Assembly (NCBI RefSeq): GCF_008014775.2
Contig: NZ_CP144914.1
Span: forward strand, 682,001-746,000
DNA from: Alkalicoccus halolimnae
Lineage (GTDB): Bacteria > Bacillota > Bacilli > Bacillales > Salisediminibacteriaceae
Length of the DNA stretch: 64,000 bases
Direction: 5' to 3'
The position numbers and the translations under genes are program-made. Shown here piece by piece: positions 43,990 to 53,710 of the stretch (the stretch's first letter is position 1; each line of letters begins with the position of its first letter). The notes below the pieces were generated by a model. That model ran no database searches. It was not told where the DNA came from and saw only the letters and a program-made list of their open reading frames with translations.

Positions 43990-44225
43990 AAGAGCCCACT
44001 TCATAAGGGACTCAACCATTAACCTTTACTTTCCTGCTTCCCAAAGGGAAATCAGTAACAATCTTCGATTTTGAATCGTTGGAACGGAGCTGTAAAGGCG
44101 GCTATTCCGTGTGATTAATACGGATTAGATACTCAACGCATTTTGTACTGGAGAACGTGGGAAAAATCTGGCACGTTCCGACGGCACGGAATTAAAATGG
44201 CTGAGCCTCTTATGAAGTGGTGTCA
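43990..44225. repeat. Possible remnant of an insertion sequence bounded by inverted repeats
   Basis: CACTTCATAAGGGACTCA (43997-44014) and TGAGCCTCTTATGAAGTG (44202-44219) are inverted copies with two mismatches. Read on the minus strand the left part ends in a frame resembling a transposase C-terminus (DFPLGKQESKG then stop). There is no usable coding sequence. Confidence 0.35.
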
Positions 44226-44449
44226 TTATTATAATACCCTGGATATTGAATATTAAACATATTTACCGCATAAAAGTCCCGTATTCAATCAAAGCTTTGG
44301 AATTAAGATGCAGGCAGTGAACGGTTTTCAGAAGCCTGTTCTTTTTTTACAAGTTTTTGAATTCAGTGATTTTTCACGTTTACCTACTATGAAAAATAAA
44401 ACGCTGCTTTCTATTTTGTAAGGTAAAAGCTTTCACTGCTGTTATTATA

Positions 44450-44555
44450 GGGAACTCCAATTCAGCTCAGCTGTGGAGAAGGCCTCGGGGGATGTAAGGA
44501 CGAGTCGAAGATTCATTCCCTCCCGGAAAACACCCCCATGGAAACCAAAACGGCT
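44450..44555 (+). repeat. Module B repeat, degenerate core
   Basis: AGGCCTCGGGGGATGTAAGGACGAGTCGAAGATTCATTCCCTCCCGG and ACACCCCCATGGAAACCAAAAC. The preceding and following DNA to 45397 contains no supportable gene apart from a doubtful frame at 45017. Confidence 0.6.
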
Positions 44556-45016
44556 GTTTACAGAAAGGGAAACTAATTGTAATGAAATATTTTTAAAATA
44601 TTTAGAATATTAAGTTTATAAATATTTCAGAAGGGTATATAAACAGTAATTCAATAATACAGATTCACATCACAGGAAACTCAGCCATCGCGTTGAGGCC
44701 ATATCTTAATTTTGCAGAAAGCTGAAGAACAGCAGGATAATAAAACTTTTAAGTGATTAAAAGAAAATATCCTGATAGTTACCAAACTCTCAGTAAATTC
44801 TTAAAGGCAGAATGAAAAGCAAAGGAAAATCAAATGAATGATAAGAAATTGGAAAAGGATCAACTTCAAAATTTCTTTACATTTATTTTCCTGAGTGATG
44901 AGATGTGGAGTGCAGCTGAGGCTGATTGTTAAGCTGAAAGTAAGCAACTTAAATGGTGAATGCTTACAGCGGAAATTTAACAATGACAGCCAAGAAATGG
45001 TTGAGTTCCCTATGCT

Positions 45017-45376
45017 GTGAATCTTTTTGCTCTCTTGTTTTTTAAAAGCAGGAGATTTTTATTGTGGATTATTTTAACTGCAGCAGGGAAACTGATTCTG
45101 CGATATATTTACGAAAAAGTCCTTTTGCTGCAGGGGCCGCGAATTCTTTTGAAAAAAGTGTTTCTTTACTGGAAGGGAGAAACGACTTCTTCTGAAGGTG
45201 TCCCATCAACAGCAGAAGATGCGGCAAACAACGCTTTTCAGGACGCTGGTGTGCACCCGGAAAACTCCGGAGCGAAGGTCCGTGCGTTCTATATTCAGGG
45301 CAGCCTATGGAAAAGAAAGATAACCGATTGCAATATAGGATGGACCACAGAGAAGTGGAAAAAATCCATCTCGTGA
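45017..45376 (+). CDS. Doubtful 119-residue frame
   Basis: The frame opens at a GTG without a ribosome binding site and shows a hydrophobic start followed by an ordinary polar region (GETTSSEGVPSTAEDAANN). No family is recognised. It lies in the long AT-rich gap 43975-45397 and may be chance or decayed sequence. Confidence 0.2.
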   Translation: MNLFALLFFKSRRFLLWIILTAAGKLILRYIYEKVLLLQGPRILLKKVFLYWKGETTSSEGVPSTAEDAANNAFQDAGVHPENSGAKVRAFYIQGSLWKRKITDCNIGWTTEKWKKSIS

Positions 45377-45397
45377 TAAGGGAACAGGAGGCTGGGT

Positions 45398-45922
45398 ATG
45401 AAACGTGAAGTATATTTATTTATTGCTATGAGTCTGGACGGCTATATCGCTACAAAGGAGGAGTCTTTGGAATGGCTGTTTCGAAATGAAGGAAAAGAAG
45501 ACAATGGATATGAAAAGTTTTTAGAGAAAATAGATAAAATAGTGATGGGAAGGAAAACGTTTGACTGGGTAATGAAAGAAACGAAGGGAGAGTTCCCATA
45601 TAAGGATATGGATTGTTATGTATTTACAAGAAAAGCGAAGGATCCAGCTGGCAATATAACGTTCGTCCAGGATGATCCGGCCGATTATATAAAAAAATTA
45701 GCGGAAGAAGGGAATGTCTGGGTCGTAGGCGGGGGAAAACTGATTCTTCCTTTACTTGAAAAACGTGTTATCGATGAGATACAGATAGCGGTTGCGCCCG
45801 TCCTGCTCGGTGATGGAATCCCTTTGTTTCAGAAGGGAGCTTACGAAATGGATCTGGAGTTGTTAGGAGTAAGACAGTTTGATCACTTTGCCGAGATGCG
45901 TTACCGGTTTAAAAGTAAATAA
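45398..45922 (+). CDS. Dihydrofolate reductase-fold protein (YyaP/RibD C-terminal type)
   Basis: The 174-residue protein has the RibD_C/DHFR-like pattern: LFIAMSLDGYIATKEESLEWL, KIVMGRKTFDWV, VWVVGGGKLILPLL and EIQIAVAPVLLGDGIPLF. It would bind NADPH; it is not expected to be the housekeeping FolA. YyaP-like proteins have no settled role. A terminator follows. Confidence 0.85.
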   Translation: MKREVYLFIAMSLDGYIATKEESLEWLFRNEGKEDNGYEKFLEKIDKIVMGRKTFDWVMKETKGEFPYKDMDCYVFTRKAKDPAGNITFVQDDPADYIKKLAEEGNVWVVGGGKLILPLLEKRVIDEIQIAVAPVLLGDGIPLFQKGAYEMDLELLGVRQFDHFAEMRYRFKSK

Positions 45923-45984
45923 GAAGCACCCTGCTGGCGATCGGTGAATTGGCCGGAACACTCCAGAAAAAAATCGTACAGATA

Positions 45985-46030
45985 AAAAGGCAGAAGACAC
46001 CTGCATACAGCCGGTGTCTTCTGCCTTTTA
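45985..46030 (+). terminator. Terminator
   Basis: A 17-bp perfect stem AAAAGGCAGAAGACACC (45985-46001) with its complement at 46013-46029. Confidence 0.9.
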
Positions 46031-46089
46031 TGAATGAAACTTCTATTCAGTGAAACCTGCGGAAAAGCCGCAGGCACTCCAATAACAAC

Positions 46090-46350
46090 ACAGAGATTTA
46101 ACAGAGACACTCATGCAAAAGCCCTGCACCATGATGGATGTAAATGGCCTTTTACAGGAATGGAACTTCCCCTCTAAGCAGGTGGAATGAAGGATGGTCA
46201 GAAGGGGTTTTCTTTATTGGAAGGCAGATGCTGCTTTGTCCTTTTACCGTAAGCTCTTGGGATTAGCTGAGGCCGGCCTGCCCGGAAAGTGCCCCCCTGG
46301 GAAACAAAAGCGTCCCTTTTTCACTTATCAAATTTATTTTCAAGGCAGTT
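46090..46350 (+). repeat. Module B repeat with core deletion
   Basis: Starts AACAACACAGAGATTTAACAGAGACACTCATGC (end of module A plus start of B), runs to CCGTAAGCTC, then skips to TTGGGATTAGCTGAGGCCGGCCTGCCCGGAAAGTGCCCCCC and ends TTATTTTCAAGGCAG. Confidence 0.8.
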
Positions 46351-47318
46351 TAAGAATTAAACCTGGATATAATCGCTTCTGCTGTGTGGAAGCCGGAGAG
46401 GGCAGCACTTTCAATTCTTGTTTTCCCGCTTTCATCCTCTTTTGTTAAAAAGCTGTCCCCGGCAACATATATCGGGTAGTCATCGAGCTGCAAATACGGT
46501 TGATTATACGTGTGAAGGGCTTCAGAGAATTTCCACCTTTTCAGCTGGGAAGATTTAATTCGGGCTTCTCTCAAATAGGGAGTAGCAGCTTCCTGAAGAG
46601 CCGTCAGTACTTCCTCATCGGATTTTTCGAAATGATTTGTACTCCAGTCACCGGTCATATAAACAGATAACAGAGGGACAGGGGAGATGCCTTTCTGATC
46701 ATTCGCTGCTATTTTGTCGACACCCGGAGGCAGATCTTCATCGACGATGCCGTGAGTGCCGATTTCAAAAGCTTCTTCGAGTTCAAAGAGGCCTACGAAG
46801 CAGGGACGAAAAGAGCCTGCAGCTAAAGCTGCCTTTGTAGTGTCATTTAAATGTAAGGCTGAGTTCTCGATCAACTCAAGTGCCTGAGGAACCGGAGGCG
46901 TAATGACAGCGGCATCAGCGAAATAAAGCTCCCCATCTTCTGAAGCAAGCGTTACACTCTGCTTATCTGCCTCGATGCGGATAATTTTTTCCTGAAGAAT
47001 CATATCGAGGTTTTCAGCGAGCACTTTTGCAAAGCCATTCATGCCGTCAACACCGGTATAGCGGGGATAGCGTCCGCCGAACCAGTGTTTGACAATGCCC
47101 TGTTCAAGCCAGGAATCTGTATATTTCTGCATTGTTTCTGAGCGGACGGTAAAGAACTGTGCGCCATGGTCGGCCTGCCCGCGGTTTATTCTGCGGGTAG
47201 CCATGCGCCCTCCGACACTGCGGCTTTTTTCTATAATAAACGGGGAGTGCCCGAGTTCTTTCAGTCGACCTGCGGCAAAAATTCCTGCCATTCCTCCACC
47301 TATAATTGCAATCTGCAT
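46350..47318 (-). CDS. Renalase-like FAD-dependent oxidoreductase
   Basis: A 322-residue flavoprotein with the FAD motif IAIIGGGMAGIFAAGRL, the GGRMATRR loop after the second strand and DHGAQFFTVRS, as in bacterial renalase-type amine oxidase-like proteins. Bacterial renalases oxidise isomeric (2- or 6-) dihydro-NAD(P); applying that here is inference. It stands alone, with AGAGGTG before the ATG. Confidence 0.8.
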   Translation of the reverse strand: MQIAIIGGGMAGIFAAGRLKELGHSPFIIEKSRSVGGRMATRRINRGQADHGAQFFTVRSETMQKYTDSWLEQGIVKHWFGGRYPRYTGVDGMNGFAKVLAENLDMILQEKIIRIEADKQSVTLASEDGELYFADAAVITPPVPQALELIENSALHLNDTTKAALAAGSFRPCFVGLFELEEAFEIGTHGIVDEDLPPGVDKIAANDQKGISPVPLLSVYMTGDWSTNHFEKSDEEVLTALQEAATPYLREARIKSSQLKRWKFSEALHTYNQPYLQLDDYPIYVAGDSFLTKEDESGKTRIESAALSGFHTAEAIISRFNS

Positions 47319-47329
47319 GAAACAGCACC

Positions 47330-47750
47330 TCTTTTCTAATAGTTATGTTCCATTGTAGTTAATTATCAGCTGAAACGCATTCTTTTTGTATTATTAATTT
47401 CAGGCCAGCCTTCATTATAAATTTCGCTCCGGTTCCGCCGTTTCTTCCCGGGAACAGCTCCTATAAAGTGCGGAGCGGGAGGGGGAAAATTAGAATGTTG
47501 ACTGGAAATAGGAGAATTGACAGGCGAATTAACAGCACCGGGAGGAATTGGCAGAAATTTCGGCTGAATCAGAAGAACTTTCCTGTCGATCATAAGAGCT
47601 TTCCCCTACATTAACAGAACTGCACGTCGAATTAAACGAACCTCTGCTCAGGTTCCAGGTTAAGTGCAAATGTCCCGTACGTGTTCTCTGAGAACGACTT
47701 CCTGTATACAGCTTTCTCTGAGAAAAATCTGTAGTGGAAGTGACTTTCCC
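47330..47750. other. Gene-free gap with degenerate short tandem pattern
   Basis: No supported gene. On the minus strand about 21-bp units recur near 47530-47610: AAAGCTCTTATGATCGACAGG, AAAGTTCTTCTGATTCAGCCG, then AAATTTCTGCCAATTCCTCCC. Short frames across it have no ribosome binding site. Confidence 0.4.
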
Positions 47751-47753
47751 GGA

Positions 47754-47790
47754 AAAAAAGCTGCCGGGACGAATCATCCCGGCAGCTTTT
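47754..47790 (-). terminator. Terminator of the pgs operon
   Basis: On the minus strand AAAAGCTGCCGGGA pairs with TCCCGGCAGCTTTTT, just after the ggt stop codon. Confidence 0.85.
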
Positions 47791-47796
47791 CTTGAT

Positions 47797-49608
47797 TTAT
47801 TCCTCAGTTTCAATCTGCCAGGCACCGTTACGGCGCGGATCACCGCCACCGTACATGCCTGTCGTGTTGCCGTTTTCGTCAAGAGTAATACCAAGGCCCT
47901 GAATACCGCCGTAGAAAAGTTCCGAATCATTTCCTACAACTGAGTAGCCCATATCGCGGAGCGACTGTGCTGTTTCTTCAGGGAAATCACTGTCTTCTAC
48001 GTAAGTTACATCATTTTCATTATAAAAACGAGGATGTCGAATCGCTTCCTGAAGTGTCAAAGGCTCCCCATTGTCATTGAGTCCGTATTGATAGCGCATC
48101 ACTGTCTGATAAACCATAGCCGGGATGCGGCGTCCGCCTGGAGAACCTACTCCAAGAACCGGTTTACCCTGTTCTTCAAAGATCATCGGTGACACGAACG
48201 TACGAGGTCGTTTTCCAGGAGCATAGCCGTTTAAAGCTGATGCGTCATCACCAGAAAAGTTGTTCATCTGGTTATTCAGGAAGATACCATCGACGTGGAC
48301 GCCGGAGCCGTAGAATTCACCAAGAGAGTGCGTAGCGGAAACCATGCGGCCTTCCTGATCGACAATGACGAAGTGTGTCGTATTCCGGGAATCGGTTTCT
48401 TCAGCCGGGCTGTCAAACAACTCTTCGTCGGCATCTGTAATTTCCGCAGAAGAAATTCTTTCAAACATAACGTCTATTGCTTCGTCCTGCGTCAGACGTT
48501 CATGATCAATGTCGTGGAAAGCTGGGTCTGCCAGCGTATCCAGTCGGTAAGAATAAGCAGAGCTTGTCATTTCGTTAATAAGGTGCATGTAAGTGTCCTG
48601 GTGGTCTGGATCATTTACCAGTTCTTCAAGCGTGCCTTCTCCGCCAATCAGCTCCTGCAGATAGCCGCCCTGCTCAAGCCGGTCGGCCATTTGCAGGGCC
48701 TGTACTGCTACTGCACCAGAAGATGGGGAAGGGCCGCCGTGGACGATCTGATCGCCAATTTCGGCACTGACAGGATCACGTACATCGGCATTGTATGACA
48801 TAAAATCTTCTTCAGTAAAATCTGTTTCTTCAGCAATGGAAGCGGCGATTTCACCTTCGTAAAATCCGGACGCGCCTTCTTCCTGAATAATGCGAAGAGT
48901 ATTAGCAAGGTCGGGCTGAACGAGTGTTTCGTTAATTTCAAGCGTTTGACCTTCCGGATAGAAACGTTCCTGGTTTTCCGGACTCAGATCGAGCCGGCGG
49001 ACTGCACTTCCTGTAGTCCGGTTGAAAACTTCCCCGACCTGAAAGCCCTCTTCTGCCGTTTCGATTGCATCGGTCATTAAGTCTTCCCAGGCAAGGGTTC
49101 CATAGTCGTTATAAATTGTTTCCATGCCTTTAACAAGTCCCGGAACGGCAGCCCCGTTGGCAGGCCACATACCGCTTTCCGGAGCCGATTCACGGTAGTC
49201 ATAGCTCATAATACCGTCTTCCGGGTCGTGAAGCAGCATAACACCGCCTCCGCCGATTCCGGATCCGTAAGGCTCGACTACATTCAGCATAAAGGAAACG
49301 GCGACTGCAGCATCTACTGCGTTTCCGCCTTCTTCCATAATCTGCATGCCTACATCGGCAGCGAGTGGATGTATAGCACTTACTCCATAAACATTAACGG
49401 ATGCTTCCTGGGTGCCGTCTTCACTTTCTTCGGTGTTGGAAGGATCGACTTCAACAGAATCAACCTGGCGATCCTGGAAGTCCGCTCCGGAATAAGGTTC
49501 GCGGAACGGATCAAACTCATCTGCAAAGTATAAGTTCCATGCCAGCAGGCCGACGAAGATGACCGCCGCGGAAATATGGGTCCATTTTAAGTACGGTTTG
49601 TAATTCAT
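47797..49608 (-). CDS. ggt: Gamma-glutamyltransferase of the poly-gamma-glutamate operon (CapD/PgsD/Ggt-like)
   Basis: A 603-residue protein with an N-terminal membrane anchor (residues 11-28) and a GGT domain (GGNAVDAAVAVSFMLNVVEPYGSGIGGGGVML). The autocleavage site is Thr410 in RNTTHFVIVDQEGRMVSATHSLGEFYGSG, giving large and small subunits. In pgs/cap operons such enzymes hydrolyse poly-gamma-glutamate or anchor it to peptidoglycan. Its ATG overlaps the pgsA stop (ATGA). Anchoring versus release cannot be decided from sequence. Confidence 0.9.
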   Translation of the reverse strand: MNYKPYLKWTHISAAVIFVGLLAWNLYFADEFDPFREPYSGADFQDRQVDSVEVDPSNTEESEDGTQEASVNVYGVSAIHPLAADVGMQIMEEGGNAVDAAVAVSFMLNVVEPYGSGIGGGGVMLLHDPEDGIMSYDYRESAPESGMWPANGAAVPGLVKGMETIYNDYGTLAWEDLMTDAIETAEEGFQVGEVFNRTTGSAVRRLDLSPENQERFYPEGQTLEINETLVQPDLANTLRIIQEEGASGFYEGEIAASIAEETDFTEEDFMSYNADVRDPVSAEIGDQIVHGGPSPSSGAVAVQALQMADRLEQGGYLQELIGGEGTLEELVNDPDHQDTYMHLINEMTSSAYSYRLDTLADPAFHDIDHERLTQDEAIDVMFERISSAEITDADEELFDSPAEETDSRNTTHFVIVDQEGRMVSATHSLGEFYGSGVHVDGIFLNNQMNNFSGDDASALNGYAPGKRPRTFVSPMIFEEQGKPVLGVGSPGGRRIPAMVYQTVMRYQYGLNDNGEPLTLQEAIRHPRFYNENDVTYVEDSDFPEETAQSLRDMGYSVVGNDSELFYGGIQGLGITLDENGNTTGMYGGGDPRRNGAWQIETEE

Positions 49609-50954
49609 GACGTCGTATCTACTCCTTCCATAATTCCCGCAGCATCAAGATCAATTTTGAGACGTCCATTTTCGACATCCCAGTAATCAGAATCTATTTC
49701 TTTTCGAAGCGTCCGGAAAATGCGGAAATCCTGGTAAGATTTTAAAACACCAGCTGTTTCGCGCGGCATGGATTCACTGATGGAGAGAGGAACAAAAGAG
49801 ACTTCTTTCGAACCGTCTTCCAGAAAATCAAGCTGGGCCATAGCCGATTCTTTCGTACGGGACCATCCCTGGTCGAAAACAAAGTTTCCGAGGCTGTTCA
49901 TGACGAGGGAGCGGTGGCCGTCTCTTCCTTCGACAATGGATATCGGCTCGAGTACGTGGGAGTGGTGGCCGATAATCATATCGGCGCCATAATTGGTCAT
50001 GTAGCGTGCGAGCTCTTCCTGACGCTCATTAAATCCCACCTGGTACTCAGCGCCCCAGTGAGTGTGAACCATGAGGACGTCAACCCCGAGTCCGCCGTCT
50101 TCCAGAGGAGCTTTTGCATCAAGCAGACGCTGTCTGAGTTCCGGAAGGTGGACATCGCTCGTAAAGACGCCGCCTACGTAATCAGAAGCACTGAAGCCAC
50201 GGACAAAAACATCGGTAAAACCGATAATCCCAAATCGGACACCTGCTTCGTTTTCAAAAGTTTCCACCCGGGAAGCATCCAGCGCTTCCCGTTCTGAACC
50301 ATCAGAGTTTTCGACCGGCTCGGGCTCGCTGAATTCTTCAGAAGCTTCTTCTTCTGATAAATACTCCTGCCTGTCCGGATAAGGATCAATGCCAAGAGCA
50401 TCTCCGATACCAAGAAGTTCAAGGTTTGTTTGAGCACCGTGTTCAAGCGTCTGCTGAAGTGACAGGTCGCCATAGTCCAGCGCGTGGTTGTTCGCCACAG
50501 AAATGGAGTCAAATCCTGCCGCTTCGACAGCAGCAAGGGAATCGGGCTGGGCGTAAAAATGAATATTTTTATTGTGCAGCTCTGCATCTTCAATCTGTGC
50601 TTCTATTTCCGGATCCTCATCGTCAATGACGGGATTCTCAAAATTTCCTGTTACATAGTCCGAGTCGTCCAGAAAGGGCCGGACATAATTGAAAACGCGG
50701 TCGATATTCTCTCCGCTCTGATTAGCAGCGTCGAGGACGTGACGCCCCATCATCATATCCCCGACCATCGTCATCCGGTAGTCGACGTTATCTTCGCGTG
50801 TTTCTTCCGGCACTTCACCAGGAATAAACATGCTGTATCCGAAAAATGGAATGGCAATGACAGCGAAAACGATGAGGGAATCGCGGAGAGCTGTTTTTTT
50901 ATGCTTGATCTGCATGAGCTTCATGCGTTCTTGAAACGTATATTTTCGCTCCAT
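49605..50954 (-). CDS. pgsA: Poly-gamma-glutamate synthesis protein PgsA/CapA
   Basis: A 449-residue protein with one N-terminal membrane segment (about residues 26-45) and an extracellular metallophosphatase-like CapA domain: MTMVGDMMMGRHV, SVANNHALDYGDLSL, GIIGFTDVF and MVHTHWGAEY...MIIGHHSHVLEP. It is needed for polymer export/synthesis with PgsB and PgsC. The acidic insertion EEEASEEFSEPEPVENSDGS fits a salt-adapted extracellular domain. Confidence 0.93.
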   Translation of the reverse strand: MERKYTFQERMKLMQIKHKKTALRDSLIVFAVIAIPFFGYSMFIPGEVPEETREDNVDYRMTMVGDMMMGRHVLDAANQSGENIDRVFNYVRPFLDDSDYVTGNFENPVIDDEDPEIEAQIEDAELHNKNIHFYAQPDSLAAVEAAGFDSISVANNHALDYGDLSLQQTLEHGAQTNLELLGIGDALGIDPYPDRQEYLSEEEASEEFSEPEPVENSDGSEREALDASRVETFENEAGVRFGIIGFTDVFVRGFSASDYVGGVFTSDVHLPELRQRLLDAKAPLEDGGLGVDVLMVHTHWGAEYQVGFNERQEELARYMTNYGADMIIGHHSHVLEPISIVEGRDGHRSLVMNSLGNFVFDQGWSRTKESAMAQLDFLEDGSKEVSFVPLSISESMPRETAGVLKSYQDFRIFRTLRKEIDSDYWDVENGRLKIDLDAAGIMEGVDTTS

Positions 50955-50973
50955 AATAAATGTTCACCTGCTC

Positions 50974-51423
50974 CTAAAATAAATGATAAACAGTAATAAT
51001 CACGAACGTTGCGAAAGCAATGATAAAGGTGGATGAGAACGTCGGCAGAATCCCCTGTTTCTGAATCGAGTTGGCAATTAAGCCGGGGACAATAACCCCG
51101 ATTCCTCTCAGCTCGAATATCTCAAACCCTACCAGTGGATAGGAAAAGTCCGTTGCCATCTTAAGTAATATACCGACAGCCAGCATGGCTCCGAATTTAC
51201 GGCGGCCATAAAGAACAGTCAACCGGCCCAATACCTGTGTCACAATTAAGTATGTCAAAATGCTGATAGCAGCGACGACAACTAAGTACATGATCTGGTC
51301 AAATACGAGGGCAAGGTATCCCGGGACGACAAGACCCGCGGGTACAATTCCTGTTTTTTCTGCATACAGCAGAGACAATAAAACTCCAATAACAATCGCG
51401 ATGTATAAGTCAGTACCAAACAA
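50974..51423 (-). CDS. pgsC: Poly-gamma-glutamate synthesis protein PgsC/CapC
   Basis: The 149-residue membrane protein has four to five hydrophobic segments and the PgsC pattern LYAEKTGIVPAGLVVPGYLALVFDQI and LRGIGVIVPGLIANSIQKQGILPT. It forms the membrane complex with PgsB. The start codon is TTG at 51423, supported by AAGGAG 10 nt upstream. Confidence 0.93.
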   Translation of the reverse strand: MFGTDLYIAIVIGVLLSLLYAEKTGIVPAGLVVPGYLALVFDQIMYLVVVAAISILTYLIVTQVLGRLTVLYGRRKFGAMLAVGILLKMATDFSYPLVGFEIFELRGIGVIVPGLIANSIQKQGILPTFSSTFIIAFATFVIITVYHLF

Positions 51424-51505
51424 GCTCAGCCAGCTCCTTCATAAAATGTTTTTAATTCATGTCATATCTTACATATTCAAGAAAAAGAACCCTGAACATG
51501 GAGAG

Positions 51506-51534
51506 GAGACTGTTCCACGTTAAAGGAACAGTCT
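51506..51534 (-). terminator. Hairpin between pgsB and pgsC
   Basis: An 11-bp perfect stem GAGACTGTTCC (51506-51516) with GGAACAGTCTC (51524-51534) in the 124-bp gap between pgsB and pgsC. No T tract follows on the operon strand, so it looks like an mRNA processing or stabilising hairpin, or a weak attenuator. Confidence 0.5.
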
Positions 51535-51547
51535 CGCTCGAACTCCC

Positions 51548-52816
51548 TTAATGCTGCTGTGCGAGCAGCCTTTCCCGGCTGGCCGATTTTTTCGGCACGA
51601 AATCCCGGGCTTTGATCTTTTCAGGCATATCACGCTGACGTTTCTTATCGAGCTTTTCGATTTCATCAGCAATTTCCTGGCCTCCGCCGTGGATATTGCC
51701 AATTCCATAAAGCAGAGTCTGCTCAGGCAGTCCCTGAATCGTTTTAATAATTTCACTTGTACTTTCTTTTTCCAGGTTAATCAGCTTGGAAGCAGGCAGT
51801 TTTCCTTCTTCATAAGCTTTGACAATTGGAGAAACACTTTTACCGACAAGAATAAGGGTATCCATTTCCATGTTCGGAAGAACTTCTTCAGCAAACTGGA
51901 TGGAACGGTCGACCCGGTCATCACGGCAGTTCATGATAATTGCCTTGTGCTTCGAATCATAGTTTGAATCGAGTATTTTGTTCCAGATGTTCATTGTGGA
52001 AGTTGCATCATTTGCTGCAAATCCGTTAAAGAAAAAGCTCGGATCTTTTGCTTCGCCGAAGGTATGGATCCGCATAGCACCCGGATCTACAGGGGCATTA
52101 AGCATGCCGCGCATAGCTGTTTCACGGTCAATTCCGAGAATATCTGCAACAGCGATACCAATAGCAGCATTTTCTGCAAACATCATGTAAGGGAACTGCT
52201 GTAAATATTCCTCTTCAATACCTTCCGTGGAGAAAAAGACTACTTCTGTATTCCGGTTGGCAGCCAGTCTGCGGAAATATCTGGAGTATTTTGTGTCCGG
52301 CATGACGACATAGCCGTCTTTTGGAATCGTTCGTCCAAAAGCCTCTGCAATTTGATCGAGGGAAGGACCCATTACATCGAGGTGGTCTTCGACGATATTC
52401 GTAATAACCGTAATGTGCGGCTTCACGAAACTTTCTTCGAATACCTTTTGATATTCAGGGTTTACTGCCATACATTCAGCGACAAACGTATCGACACTTC
52501 GGCGTGCCACCTGCTCCGTAACAATTTTCTGTTCGGAAATGTTAGCACCCTGAAGGCTCCGCATGATCGGTTCTTCCTCGTCCTTATCCCAATAAAACAG
52601 GCGGGGGGAAGTGCCGGTCGTTTTTCCGGCCGTTCGCTGTCCGGCTTCTTTGGAAATTCCCATTAAAAGACGGGTAACCGTGGATTTACCCCGGATTCCA
52701 TTTACAAGGATACGAGTGTCAACCCTGTCGATATTGCGATCCAGCTTTCGTTTCTCCCGGATGCCAATGTAAAGGGCAGGGATGGCGAGCAGACTCAAGT
52801 AAATAAATTCGTGCAT
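51548..52816 (-). CDS. pgsB: Poly-gamma-glutamate synthase PgsB/CapB
   Basis: The 422-residue Mur ligase-like enzyme has an N-terminal membrane segment and the ATP-binding loop VNGIRGKSTVTRLL (residues 38-51), TGTSPRLFYWD, ECMAVNPEYQ and NCRDDRVDRS. It polymerises glutamate through gamma-amide bonds. First gene of pgsB-pgsC-pgsA-ggt on the minus strand. AGGAGGTAAC precedes the ATG. The 260-bp gap upstream is AT-rich; no regulator is visible in it. Confidence 0.95.
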   Translation of the reverse strand: MHEFIYLSLLAIPALYIGIREKRKLDRNIDRVDTRILVNGIRGKSTVTRLLMGISKEAGQRTAGKTTGTSPRLFYWDKDEEEPIMRSLQGANISEQKIVTEQVARRSVDTFVAECMAVNPEYQKVFEESFVKPHITVITNIVEDHLDVMGPSLDQIAEAFGRTIPKDGYVVMPDTKYSRYFRRLAANRNTEVVFFSTEGIEEEYLQQFPYMMFAENAAIGIAVADILGIDRETAMRGMLNAPVDPGAMRIHTFGEAKDPSFFFNGFAANDATSTMNIWNKILDSNYDSKHKAIIMNCRDDRVDRSIQFAEEVLPNMEMDTLILVGKSVSPIVKAYEEGKLPASKLINLEKESTSEIIKTIQGLPEQTLLYGIGNIHGGGQEIADEIEKLDKKRQRDMPEKIKARDFVPKKSASRERLLAQQH

Positions 52817-53080
52817 ATTCAGTTACCTCCTGTTTTTCTCGTTCAGCTTATTTTTTTGTGTGCAATACTGTATTTTCTATATGATTACCCCATTATTTTC
52901 AATTTTAATCTTTTTGCACCATTAGATATTATAACAGATCCATCGCGTAAAAGTAAGAGGAAGCGAACTTTCACAGAACGATCATTATTCCAATTATACA
53001 CCTATACTGATACACTGAAACTGAAATAATGCAGAGGAAAATAAAAAAGTATCAAATAAAGTTAAAAAAGGAGACCGGTT

Positions 53081-53710
53081 ATGGCTTCAATACTTATCAT
53101 GACGGCGGTAGAAAAGGAACGTGAAGCAGTTTTGAAAGGGCTGGGAGATTTCCCTCCCGCAAAAACCGCCTTGTGTGGCTTTGGCCCCGTGGAGTCGGCG
53201 GTCAGGGCCTCAGCAATGCTTGCTTCCTGTAAGCCGGATCTGCTTGTCAACGCGGGGATAGCCGGCGCAATTCCGGGAAGAGCAGCTGTAGGAGAGACAG
53301 TTATCGGTGAAGAAAGTATTCTTGCAGATCTGGGCGCGGAATCACCTGAGGGCTTTTTAAGTGTGAAAGATCTCGGTTTTGGGACAGACAGGTGGTTCTC
53401 GCCTGAAGCCGGGAAAGTCATATCCCATTATACAAGGGGTAATGTCCATAAAGGGCAGATCCTTACATTGTCCACCGTGACAGGTACAGAATTAACTTTG
53501 GAAGAACTTAAAAAACGCTACCCGCATGCCCTGGCGGAAGCAATGGAGGGAGCGGGGGCCGCGGCCGCCGCGGCTTTTCACGGGGTTCCATTTCTGGAGA
53601 TGCGCACGATTTCCAACCTTGCAGGACCTCGGGACCGGGGTGGCTGGGAACTCGATAAAGCACTGGAAGCACTAACCGATTCGATTCGTACTTTAAAGGA
53701 GGCTTTTTAA
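53081..53710 (+). CDS. mqnB: Futalosine hydrolase
   Basis: A 209-residue nucleosidase of the MTAN/PNP fold: ILIMTAVEKEREAVL, LLVNAGIAGAI and the substrate motif AEAMEGAGAAAAAAFHGVPFLEMRTISN. MqnB removes hypoxanthine from futalosine. The downstream mqnD, overlapping by one base, fixes the assignment over general MTA/SAH nucleosidase. GGAGACCGGTT lies before the ATG. Confidence 0.92.
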   Translation: MASILIMTAVEKEREAVLKGLGDFPPAKTALCGFGPVESAVRASAMLASCKPDLLVNAGIAGAIPGRAAVGETVIGEESILADLGAESPEGFLSVKDLGFGTDRWFSPEAGKVISHYTRGNVHKGQILTLSTVTGTELTLEELKKRYPHALAEAMEGAGAAAAAAFHGVPFLEMRTISNLAGPRDRGGWELDKALEALTDSIRTLKEAF

